A stretch of DNA of 6,041 nt from Acidobacteriota bacterium (GCA_023427865.1 JAEYZV010000384.1:1-6041), one strand, 5' to 3'. Positions 1 to 5,981 are shown, numbered from the stretch's first letter. Notes: generated by a model not told the origin, from the letters alone. A program made the numbers and translations.

Positions 1-1
1 C

Positions 2-490
2 GTGCTCGTGAGCGAGGCGCTCCGACAGGCGCGGCGGCAAGGCATCGCCGATCCCGTGGGCGCGCTGACCGAGCAGATGCTCGGCGGCAGCCCCCTCGAG
101 CGGCGGCGGCGCCGGTCGTACGAGGTGCGGCTGCAGCGGGCGCGCGGCTACGGTGCGCTGCGCGCCATCCTCGACGTGCTCGCCGATCAGCAGCCGTTGA
201 CGCTGACGCAGATCGCGCAGCGACTGCACCGCACGCCCGGATCGACCAAGGACTACCTCTCGTGGATGCTCGACGTGGACCTGCTCGGCGTCGAACGCAA
301 GCGTTACACGTTCACCGACCCGCTGCTGCGCTTGTGGGTGCGCCTCAACAACGGCCCACAGGCGCCGGGTGACGCGCAGGTGGCCCGCGAGACGCAGCGG
401 TACGCCCTCGAGCGCCTCAGCACGCTGCCTGCCGCGCGCGTGTCGGTCGCACGGCCCCCGTCATCGGGCGGGATCATCGAGATCGATTGA
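2..490 (+). CDS. AAA-type ATP-binding protein, C-terminal fragment (winged-helix part)
   Basis: This is the 3' part of a gene that enters from the left edge. The frame is open from the first complete codon, so the GTG at position 2 is probably an internal Val rather than the start. The 162 visible residues have no Walker motifs. They match the C-terminal region of the archaeal-type AAA ATPase family (PF01637-like): an arginine-rich linker (residues 34-48), then a winged helix-turn-helix (about 49-113). The recognition helix follows LTQIAQRLHRTPGSTKDYL, and the wing ends in YTFTDPLLRLWVRL, a family hallmark (Y-x-F-x-DP-h-h-R-h-W). Proteins of this type are cytoplasmic NTPases of mostly unknown role with a possible nucleic-acid-binding tail. 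The last 20 or so residues are low-complexity and overlap the 3' end of rnc on the other strand. Family assignment rests on the tail only; the ATPase core lies outside the window. Confidence 0.7.
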   Translation: MLVSEALRQARRQGIADPVGALTEQMLGGSPLERRRRRSYEVRLQRARGYGALRAILDVLADQQPLTLTQIAQRLHRTPGSTKDYLSWMLDVDLLGVERKRYTFTDPLLRLWVRLNNGPQAPGDAQVARETQRYALERLSTLPAARVSVARPPSSGGIIEID

Positions 491-1441
491 ACCGTCCCCG
501 AGCGCGTCGAGGGCGGCCCGCGCCGCCTGCTGCTCCGCTTCCTTCTTGCTGCGTCCGTCGGCCTGCGCGAGCAGCCGCCCCGACGCGTGCACGTCGACGG
601 TGAACACCTTGTCGTGGTCGGGTCCGGCCTGGCCGACCACCCGGTACACCGGCGGCGGCTGTCGCCGCGCCTGCAGGTATTCCTGCAGCAACGATTTGAA
701 GTCGCCGGCACCCGCCACCGCTGCGCCGCGCTCGCGGGCTTCAGCGATCTGCGGCGCCAGCGCGCGGAGGATGAGCGTGCGCGCCGCGGCGAGGCCGCCG
801 TCGATGTAGACGGCCGCGATCACCGCTTCGCACGTGTCGGCCAGCAGCACCGGCTTGCGGCGGCCGCCCGTCTTGTCCTCGCCGCGCCCGAGGCGGAGGT
901 GCGTGCCGAGGTCGAGCGATTCGGCCACGCGCGCCAGGGCGGTATACGACACGAGCGACGCCTTGATCTTGCTCTTCTGTCCCTCGTCGGCCTCCGGGTA
1001 CTCCTGGTACACGAGGTCGGCGATGACGAAGCCGAGCACCGCGTCGCCGAGGAACTCGAGCGACTCGTTCGTGGACGCCTGGCCGCTGCCGTCCTCGTGG
1101 GCACGCGACCGGTGCGTCAGCGCGCGCACGAGCAACTCGCGATCGCGGAACCGGTAGCCGAGGCCCTGCTCGAGCGATGCGAACTCGTCGCGCAGGGGGA
1201 CGACCTTCGGCCCTTGCACCGCCGGCGCGTCGAAGCGCTTCAACAGGCGCCTCGCCTCCTCCGCCTCGTCCGACGGCACCGTGATGCGCAGTTGCCCGAA
1301 GAACGCCACCGGGATCGGAAAGACGCTGCGCAGGGCCGACCGCTCGATGTCCGGCGACAGCCCTTCGGCCTCGAGCAGCCCGTTGACCAGCAGGACCTCG
1401 GGCTCCGACGTCGTCGTGAAGACGACCGTCCGCGGCGTCAC
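461..1441 (-). CDS. rnc: Ribonuclease III with N-terminal DUF2007 domain
   Basis: This cytoplasmic endonuclease cleaves double-stranded RNA in rRNA precursor processing and mRNA turnover. The protein has 326 residues, about 90 more than a usual RNase III. Residues 5-70 look like DUF2007 (PF09413, a putative signal-transducing domain): VVFTTTSEPEVLLVNGLLEA, then the LRITVPSDEAEEARRLL ending. The RNase III domain runs about 86-235 and keeps the signature NESLEFLGDAVLG (125-137). The expected metal-binding residues are E129, D133, D202 and E205, with the family's spacing. A dsRNA-binding domain covers about 247-315 (DFKSLLQEYLQ to GRSKKEAEQQAARAALDAL). The start is GTG, supported by GAGGT six bases upstream (1452-1448) and by its four-base overlap (GTGA) with the stop of the phosphatase gene. 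No Met or SD-backed start lies between the two domains, so the extension is probably translated. It is the second gene of a two-gene operon. Its 3' end overlaps the convergent ATPase gene by 30 bp. Confidence 0.95.
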   Translation of the reverse strand: MTPRTVVFTTTSEPEVLLVNGLLEAEGLSPDIERSALRSVFPIPVAFFGQLRITVPSDEAEEARRLLKRFDAPAVQGPKVVPLRDEFASLEQGLGYRFRDRELLVRALTHRSRAHEDGSGQASTNESLEFLGDAVLGFVIADLVYQEYPEADEGQKSKIKASLVSYTALARVAESLDLGTHLRLGRGEDKTGGRRKPVLLADTCEAVIAAVYIDGGLAAARTLILRALAPQIAEARERGAAVAGAGDFKSLLQEYLQARRQPPPVYRVVGQAGPDHDKVFTVDVHASGRLLAQADGRSKKEAEQQAARAALDALGDGSIDLDDPAR

Positions 1442-3591
1442 GCCCGGACCTCGGCGTGCGTCGGGTCGGCTGAGGGGGCGGCAGCCTCACCCAGCTTGAG
1501 CACGATCATCGTCATGTCGTCGTGCTGCTCGGCGCCATCGGCGAACTCGCGGACGCTCTCGAAGATCTCGTCGCAGAGCGCGTCCGGATCGAGGTTGGCG
1601 TGCTCTTCCACGCAGAGACAGAGGCGGTCCTCTCCGTAGAGATCGCGGATGCCGTTCATCGCCTCGCTGATGCCATCGGTGAACAGCACCACGACGTCGC
1701 CGGGCGCGAGGGTGATCGTCTGCTCCTTGAGCATGTCCTCGAAACGCTGGCGGACCGACTCGATGCGCACGCCGAGCATCAGCCCCTCGGGTGCGAGCAG
1801 CCGCGTCCGCGGAAACACGTCGCCGGCGCGCATGTGGATGAGCGGCGTGTGTCCGGCGCGGGCGTGCGTCAGCGTGCGACGGCGCAGGTCCAGCACGGCG
1901 TAGGTCATCGTCACGAAACTCGTGCGCCCAAGGTTCGTCGAGAGCACGCGGTTGACCTCGCCGAGCAGCGCTCGCGGCGACTGGTGCGTCTTGGACAGCG
2001 CGAGCATCAGGCCCTTGAGTTCGGCCATGTAGAGCGCCGCCGACGCTCCCTTGCCGGACACGTCGGCCACGAGCAGGCCGACGCGGTCGTCGTCCAGCGG
2101 GAAGAAATCGCAATAGTCGCCGCCGATTTCGCGCGCGGGTCGGCAGGCGGCGGCGAGCGTCACGTCTCCGCGCCGCAGCGTCTCGGACGGCAGCAGCGAC
2201 GTCTGGATGTCGCGCGCGATCTGCAGTTCCTGCTGCAGCCGCTCCTTGACGACCTTCTGTTCCAGCAGTTCCTCGATGTTCTCGATCATGCTGTTGAAGG
2301 AGGTCGCCAGCGCGCCGAACTGATCGCGCGTGCGCACGCGGACGCGGTGCGTCAGGTCCTCTGCCTGCACGCGCCTCGTGCCTTCGAACAGCTCGTGGAT
2401 CGATCCGGTGATGGAACGTGCCAGGCTGACGCCCATCACGAAGGCGACGGTCTGGATGACGAAGAACAGGCCGCCGATGATCACGAGCATCATCAGCAGC
2501 ACGTCGCCGAACGACATGCCGCCGCCGATGGCCTGCGCTTCCGTGATGCGGCGATAGAGATGTACCAGGCTCGGCTGGATGTGCAGGCCCAGCTTGCAGG
2601 TGCCGCCGGTCTCCCAGTTGGTGACGTCGAGGAAGTTCACCCACGACAGCGCGTAAGGCGAACCTTCCGCGCGAACGTCCGCGTCGGTGGCGGCGCCGGG
2701 CACGCGGCAGGGATCCGCGCTCGAGGGGTTCATGCGCGCGAGCCCGCCGAGCCGGATGCCCGTCTCCTCGCGGATCACGCCGGCCGTGGCGTCGTCGAGC
2801 GGGAGGTCCACGACCACGGCGCGACGCGTGACCTCGGGATCGCCAATCCAGGACACGCTGCGGACGATGAGCCGCGCCCCGGCGGCCGTGGCCGACGCGT
2901 CGCTCACGGGCAGCACGACGGCCGACGGTCCCTGCCGCAGCAGCCACTCGGGCAGCGTCGTCGGCGCCTGGCCGTGATCCCAGGCGCCGACGGTCAACCG
3001 CTCGGTGCGGGTGTCGCCGTTCATCGGCAGCAGGGCGATCGAAATCCCCGGGTACGTGCGCGCGCCGGCCGCCGCCTTCCGCGCCAGGAGGTCATTCATG
3101 TCCGCGGCGGTGCGCGTCTGCTGCAGTTCCACTGCGGCCATGTCGGCATACACACGCCCCTGGGCCTGCAGGTCGGCCAGCTTCTCCTTGACCAGGTACG
3201 AGCTGAAGCTGAGGAGCGTCAGCGCACCGACGATCAGGAAGAACAGGCAGATGAGCGCCGCCGGCACGACGCCCATGAAGAAGTAGGACAGGATGAGCTT
3301 GCGGCGGACGCGCCACAGCAGGCGCTGCCGCAGCACGCGGCTCACCCGCCACAGCACCATCGATGCGCCGACGATGGCGGCGATCGTGGCGAGGCGCCGC
3401 AGGACGTCGAGGGCGCCGAGCGGGCCGACGGTCTGGCCGATGAGCAGGAGCGCGAGGCGCGCGACGACGCCGCCGAGCAGCAGCCGCCCGGACCAGTGCT
3501 CGAGGAGCAGGGCACGCGGTGGCGGCAGCGGCGGCAGGTCGTGCGCTGAGGGCGCTTCGAGGCGCGCCGTGCCGTGCGAGTCAGGCGGCAT
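1438..3591 (-). CDS. Membrane HAMP / PP2C-type (SpoIIE, RsbU-like) serine phosphatase
   Basis: This is a 717-residue membrane-bound protein serine/threonine phosphatase. Relatives such as RsbU dephosphorylate anti-anti-sigma (STAS) proteins in partner-switching systems; the substrate here is unknown. The order is: a proline-rich cytoplasmic N-terminus; hydrophobic segments at about 37-53, 66-82 and 104-130; an extracytoplasmic sensor-like region at about 131-358, with two cysteines (C295, C332) that could form a disulfide; a membrane segment at 362-391; a HAMP domain at about 384-440 (ending FGALATSFNSMIENIEELLE); a coiled linker with the family motif ELQIARDIQTSLLP (455-468); and a PP2C/SpoIIE domain at 485-702. 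Metal-binding positions appear intact: GGDYCD (D492), VADVSGKG (D510), LFTDGISEA (D639) and HDDMT (D691/D692). The start is ATG in an upstream spacer shared with the divergent PLP enzyme; its SD is weak. The stop overlaps the rnc start. No STAS protein or anti-sigma kinase gene lies in the window. Confidence 0.93.
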   Translation of the reverse strand: MPPDSHGTARLEAPSAHDLPPLPPPRALLLEHWSGRLLLGGVVARLALLLIGQTVGPLGALDVLRRLATIAAIVGASMVLWRVSRVLRQRLLWRVRRKLILSYFFMGVVPAALICLFFLIVGALTLLSFSSYLVKEKLADLQAQGRVYADMAAVELQQTRTAADMNDLLARKAAAGARTYPGISIALLPMNGDTRTERLTVGAWDHGQAPTTLPEWLLRQGPSAVVLPVSDASATAAGARLIVRSVSWIGDPEVTRRAVVVDLPLDDATAGVIREETGIRLGGLARMNPSSADPCRVPGAATDADVRAEGSPYALSWVNFLDVTNWETGGTCKLGLHIQPSLVHLYRRITEAQAIGGGMSFGDVLLMMLVIIGGLFFVIQTVAFVMGVSLARSITGSIHELFEGTRRVQAEDLTHRVRVRTRDQFGALATSFNSMIENIEELLEQKVVKERLQQELQIARDIQTSLLPSETLRRGDVTLAAACRPAREIGGDYCDFFPLDDDRVGLLVADVSGKGASAALYMAELKGLMLALSKTHQSPRALLGEVNRVLSTNLGRTSFVTMTYAVLDLRRRTLTHARAGHTPLIHMRAGDVFPRTRLLAPEGLMLGVRIESVRQRFEDMLKEQTITLAPGDVVVLFTDGISEAMNGIRDLYGEDRLCLCVEEHANLDPDALCDEIFESVREFADGAEQHDDMTMIVLKLGEAAAPSADPTHAEVRA
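1448..1452 (-). promoter_or_regulatory. Shine-Dalgarno site of rnc inside the phosphatase gene
   Basis: On the minus strand GAGGT lies six bases before the rnc GTG, within the last codons of the phosphatase gene (Ala-Glu-Val-Arg-Ala). Together with the GTGA start-stop overlap it supports translational coupling and the start upstream of the DUF2007 domain. Confidence 0.65.
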
Positions 3592-3648
3592 GCGGTCTCG
3601 GCCACGGTCGGCACCGGGTGCCGTGCGCGTCAGGCCAGCAGGAGCCGA

Positions 3649-3658
3649 ATGATACCAT
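3649..3658. promoter_or_regulatory. Shared divergent extended -10 element
   Basis: The near-palindrome ATGATACCAT reads TGATACCAT on the plus strand (TG-n-TACCAT, toward the PLP enzyme) and TGGTATCAT on the minus strand (TG-n-TATCAT, toward the phosphatase, 5 of 6 to the -10 consensus). No convincing -35 is seen on either side, which fits extended -10 promoters. Predicted leaders are about 25 bases (plus) and 50 bases (minus). It lies in the only AT-enriched part of the 98-bp spacer. This is inference from consensus matching. Confidence 0.35.
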
Positions 3659-3677
3659 CGCGTTTTTTCGCGCCCGC

Positions 3678-3684
3678 GAGAGGA
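3678..3684 (+). promoter_or_regulatory. Shine-Dalgarno site that fixes the GTG start of the PLP enzyme
   Basis: GAGAGGA lies five bases before GTG at 3690. The overlapping ATG at 3685 is in another frame and meets a stop two codons later, so GTG is the start. This removes the spurious 57-residue N-terminal extension that the open frame would otherwise allow. Confidence 0.75.
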
Positions 3685-3689
3685 ATGCC

Positions 3690-4847
3690 GTGAACGTCGA
3701 CCCCACCGCCCGCTTCTCCACCTTGTGCATCCATGCCGGCCAGGAGCCCGACGAGAGCACCGGCGCCATCATCACGCCCATCTACCAGACCTCCACCTAC
3801 GTCCAGGAGGGGCTCGGCCGCCACAAGGGGCACGAGTACGCGCGGACGAGCAATCCGTCCCGGTCGGCGGTCGAGGCCAACGTCGCCGCCCTCGAAGGTG
3901 GCACGAACGGCTTCGGCTGGGCCTCGGGCATGGCGGCGATCAATGCCGTGATGTCGCTCCTGAAGCCCGGCGACCACGTGGTGGTCACCGACAATACGTA
4001 CGGTGGCACGTACCGATTGTTCGAGCGGGTGCTGCGGACGACGGGACTCGACTTCACGTATGTCGACACGTCGGACGTCCAGGCCACCGAGGCGGCCTTC
4101 ACCGACCGGACGAAGATGCTGTTCCTCGAGACGCCGACCAACCCGGTGCTGCGCCTGGCCGACATCGCGGCGCTGTCGGCGGCCGCTCACACGCGCGACA
4201 TCACGGTGGTCGTCGACAACACGTTTGCGAGCCCGGCGGTGCAACAGCCCCTCGCGCTCGGCGCCGACATCGTCCTGCACAGCACGACGAAGTACCTGAA
4301 CGGGCACTCGGACAGCATCGGCGGGATGGTCGTGGTCAAGCACGCCGAGCACGCGGAGTGGCTGAAGTTCTACCAGAACGCCGCCGGCGCCATCCTCAGC
4401 GCGTTCGACTCGTGGCTCGTCCTGCGCGGCACCAAGACGCTTGCGGTGCGCATGGCGGCCCACAACCGCAACGGTCAGGCGATCGCCGAGTACCTGAGCA
4501 CCCATCCGAAGGTGCAGACGGTGCACTACCCGGGGTTGCCGGCGCACCCGCAGCACGAACTCGCGCAGCGGCAGATGCGTGGGTACACGGGGATGGTGTC
4601 CTTCGACGTGGGCACGCACGACGGCGCCCGGGCCGTGCTCGAGAGCGTGAAGCTGTTCGCGCTGGCCGAGAGCCTCGGCGGCGTCGAGAGCCTCATCTCG
4701 CACCCCGCGTCGATGACGCACGCCTCGGTGCCGGCCGAGCGCCGCGCCGCGCTCGGGGTCACCGACAGCCTCGTCCGGCTCTCGGTGGGCATCGAGGACG
4801 CGGCCGACCTGCAGGCAGACCTCGAGCAGGCGCTGCGCGCGGTCTGA
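3690..4847 (+). CDS. metB: Cystathionine gamma-synthase / gamma-lyase family PLP enzyme
   Basis: This is a cytoplasmic, PLP-dependent enzyme of the Cys/Met metabolism family (PF01053). It either makes cystathionine from an activated homoserine and cysteine, or cleaves cystathionine to cysteine. From the GTG start it has 385 residues, normal for the family. Visible features are: YARTSNPSR (Y50 and R52, expected to contact the neighbouring subunit's cofactor phosphate); SGMAA (79-83); Y104 in DNTYGGTY (ring stacking); D176 in VVVDNTFASP; the Schiff-base lysine K201 in HSTTKYLNGHSD; E333 in AESLGGVESLISHP, the glutamate shared by gamma-synthases and gamma-lyases; and R363 in LVRLSVGIED (substrate carboxylate). 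The start is set by GAGAGGA at 3678-3684, six bases before GTG. The frame is open to 3519, but that extension is unrelated to the family and runs antisense to the phosphatase gene. Synthase and lyase cannot be told apart from motifs, so the symbol is provisional. Confidence 0.92.
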   Translation: MNVDPTARFSTLCIHAGQEPDESTGAIITPIYQTSTYVQEGLGRHKGHEYARTSNPSRSAVEANVAALEGGTNGFGWASGMAAINAVMSLLKPGDHVVVTDNTYGGTYRLFERVLRTTGLDFTYVDTSDVQATEAAFTDRTKMLFLETPTNPVLRLADIAALSAAAHTRDITVVVDNTFASPAVQQPLALGADIVLHSTTKYLNGHSDSIGGMVVVKHAEHAEWLKFYQNAAGAILSAFDSWLVLRGTKTLAVRMAAHNRNGQAIAEYLSTHPKVQTVHYPGLPAHPQHELAQRQMRGYTGMVSFDVGTHDGARAVLESVKLFALAESLGGVESLISHPASMTHASVPAERRAALGVTDSLVRLSVGIEDAADLQADLEQALRAV

Positions 4848-4862
4848 ACGGCCTTCGTCGCC

Positions 4863-4950
4863 GGGTCGGCGGTCGTCGTCAGGTCGGCCATCGGCATTCG
4901 GCCGTCGGCCTTCGTTGCAAGGACCAGCCTTGATCATTCGGCGTCGGCCT
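4863..4950. repeat. TCGGC-type degenerate direct repeats between metB and cutA
   Basis: The 192-bp convergent spacer (4848-5039) is rich in TCGGC units. The clearest pair is CATTCGGCCGTCGGCCT (4895-4911) and CATTCGGCGTCGGCCT (4935-4950), offset by 40 bases with a one-base indel. Further TCGGC units occur near 4865, 4883 and 4891, and CGGCCTTCGT occurs at about 4850 and 4907. The tract is not coding in any convincing frame. From 4963 to 5039 nothing else is recognised apart from a tiny open frame after cutA. Confidence 0.55.
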
Positions 4951-4962
4951 GCCCCCGACGCC
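4940..4962. terminator. GC hairpin in the convergent spacer, possible weak terminator
   Basis: GGCGTCGG (4940-4947) pairs perfectly with CCGACGCC (4955-4962) around a 7-base loop, between two converging genes. Neither strand has a T run after the stem, so it is not a canonical intrinsic terminator. It may act as a pause or mRNA-end-protecting structure for either gene. Confidence 0.35.
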
Positions 4963-5039
4963 TGCTTCACTTCAACGAGCGGGCGCGCACTGCCCCGTGT
5001 AGGCGCGGGACTTCGGCGGCGCGCAGGGCACGGTCTCGC

Positions 5040-5399
5040 TCATCCCGTCTGCGTGCCCGGGGCTCGCGTGCACTCCCGCACCCACCCGAGGTACGCGTCG
5101 CTCCCTCCCGCCGCGTCGACGACGATCCACTCGGGCGTCTCGTACGGATGCGCGGCCCGCACGGCATCCCAGAGCGCTCCGAGCGCACCGCGCGGCGTCT
5201 TCACCACCCACTGCTGCTCGTCGGCCTCCGCGATCGCGTCGTGCCATCGGTAGACGACCTGGTGCCGCGGCAGCCGCGTGACGCACGCCGCGACACGCGC
5301 CTCGACGAGTTGCCGGGCCACGGAGGCCGCGCGGTCATCGTCGGGCCACGTGGTCAGCACGAGCACGACATCGCTGCTTCGTTCATCTGCGTTGTGCAT
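5040..5399 (-). CDS. cutA: Divalent-cation tolerance protein CutA
   Basis: This is a small cytoplasmic protein of 119 residues that forms very stable trimers in characterised relatives. It was named from copper-sensitive E. coli mutants, and its true role is unsettled. The fold-defining blocks are all present: VVLVLTTWPDDDRAASVARQ (11-30), LVEARVAACV (31-40, with the common Cys39), VVYRWHDAI (48-56), EQQWVVKTP (61-69), AHPYETPEWIVVDA (83-96) and YLGWV (103-107). The position of E. coli Cys16, implicated in metal binding, appears to be Thr16, whereas the His-Pro-Tyr-Glu block is kept. ATG is the start, with AGGA ten bases upstream (5413-5410). The gene is head to head with the FtsB-like gene, with 35 bp between start codons, and converges on the PLP enzyme across a repeat-rich spacer. 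The C-terminal tail (CTRAPGTQTG) is unremarkable. Confidence 0.95.
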   Translation of the reverse strand: MHNADERSSDVVLVLTTWPDDDRAASVARQLVEARVAACVTRLPRHQVVYRWHDAIAEADEQQWVVKTPRGALGALWDAVRAAHPYETPEWIVVDAAGGSDAYLGWVRECTRAPGTQTG

Positions 5400-5420
5400 G
5401 GCGATCGATTCCTGTATCGT
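5392..5420 (+). promoter_or_regulatory. Candidate promoter of the ftsB-like gene
   Basis: TTGTGC (5392-5397), a 17-base spacer and TATCGT (5415-5420). The -10 matches 4 of 6 and the -35 only 3 of 6. The -35 covers the first base of the cutA start codon region on the other strand, and predicted transcription begins about 8 bases before the ATG at 5435. It is weak on sequence alone but is the best match in the 35-bp divergent gap. Confidence 0.3.
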
Positions 5421-5434
5421 CCTGATGGCTCCGC

Positions 5435-5836
5435 ATGTCCACGCCCCAGCCTGCTCGCCAGTCTAGTCCGCGGTCGCGTCGCGCGGCCGGTGCGGAAGCC
5501 GCGTCGGCGATGCGGCGCCGCATCGTGCGCGGCGGGCTGACGCTCGTGCTGGTGCTGGCCCTGGTGGACGGCGTCTTCGGCGCACGCGGTCTGCTCGAGA
5601 ACCTGCAGCTGAAGAAGCGCAACGCGGCACTCCAAGCCGCGATCGAGACGCTCGATTCGGAGAACGCCACGCTCATCGACGAGATTCGCCGGCTGCGAGA
5701 GGACCCGGCGGCGATCGAAGAACTTGCGCGCGGTGAGCTCGAGCTGATGAAGGAGGGCGAGTTGCTGATCATCCTCCGCGACACGCCCGCGCCCGCAGGC
5801 GGCACGTCCCGGTCGAGCACCGCCGCCGCGCGTTGA
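5435..5836 (+). CDS. ftsB: FtsB/DivIC-family cell-division (septum formation initiator) protein
   Basis: This is a bitopic inner-membrane divisome protein of 133 residues. Relatives form a complex with FtsL and FtsQ (or DivIB) that activates septal peptidoglycan synthesis. The features are: a basic cytoplasmic N-terminus (1-33); one membrane helix (about 34-49, GLTLVLVLALVDGVFG); a coiled coil (about 52-90, including NLQLKKRNAALQAAIETLDS); and the family's terminal block REDPAAIEELARGELELMKEGELLIILRD (88-116), which closely fits DivIC/FtsB. A polar Ala/Ser-rich tail ends the protein. Two starts are possible: ATG at 5435, which lacks an SD, and ATG at 5510 (residue 26), which has GGAAG eleven bases upstream and would give a 108-residue protein nearer the usual family length. 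A candidate promoter inside the cutA start region would give a nearly leaderless mRNA for the 5435 start. The stop codon lies within the -35 box of the downstream tRNA promoter. Confidence 0.85.
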   Translation: MSTPQPARQSSPRSRRAAGAEAASAMRRRIVRGGLTLVLVLALVDGVFGARGLLENLQLKKRNAALQAAIETLDSENATLIDEIRRLREDPAAIEELARGELELMKEGELLIILRDTPAPAGGTSRSSTAAAR

Positions 5837-5861
5837 CGGTGGGGAGCCTGCGTGTTAGAGT
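5833..5861 (+). promoter_or_regulatory. Sigma70-type promoter of tRNA-fMet
   Basis: TTGACG (5833-5838, 5 of 6 matches to the -35 consensus), a 17-base spacer and TAGAGT (5856-5861, 4 of 6) with an extended -10 TG at 5853-5854. Predicted transcription starts near 5868, about 37 bases before the mature tRNA. The -35 box contains the TGA stop codon of the ftsB-like gene. No mapping data are available; the call rests on consensus match, spacing and position. Confidence 0.6.
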
Positions 5862-5875
5862 TGGGAAGTTGTCTG

Positions 5876-5895
5876 GGAGCGTCGCTTGGCGCTCC
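5876..5895 (+). other. Hairpin in the tRNA-fMet 5' leader
   Basis: GGAGCG (5876-5881) can pair with CGCTCC (5890-5895) around an 8-base loop. It sits between the predicted transcription start and the mature tRNA and has no following T run, so it is not an intrinsic terminator. It could be a precursor leader structure removed by RNase P, or a weak 3'-end structure for the ftsB transcript. Either role is inference. Confidence 0.4.
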
Positions 5896-5904
5896 TGCAC
5901 GTGA

Positions 5905-5981
<77 letters not shown>

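Noticed and set aside
587..1639. Plus-strand open frame of 350 codons
   Set aside because: It lies antisense to rnc and the phosphatase 3' end, is Arg/Ala/Val-rich with no recognisable domain, and has no SD.
1522..3549. Plus-strand open frame of 675 codons
   Set aside because: It is the mirror frame of the phosphatase gene, kept open by high GC. Its composition is Arg/His/Ala/Gln-rich without domains, while the minus-strand frame has clear HAMP and PP2C motifs.
3659..3672. CGCG-TTTTTT-CGCG as a terminator or operator
   Set aside because: A 4-bp stem of alternating C and G around a T6 loop is too short, and the T run is in the loop rather than after the stem.
3519..3689. N-terminal extension of the PLP enzyme from an upstream ATG
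   Set aside because: These 57 residues overlap the phosphatase start antisense, are Ala/Arg-rich and are absent from the family. A strong SD precedes the GTG at 3690.
4863..4950. CRISPR array or transposon end
   Set aside because: The repeats are short, degenerate and irregularly spaced, with no unique spacers, no terminal inverted repeat and no nearby cas or transposase gene.
3630..4970. Minus-strand open frame of 446 codons
   Set aside because: It is antisense to the PLP enzyme, whose plus-strand frame contains all the active-site motifs. The antisense product is Arg/His/Val-rich noise.
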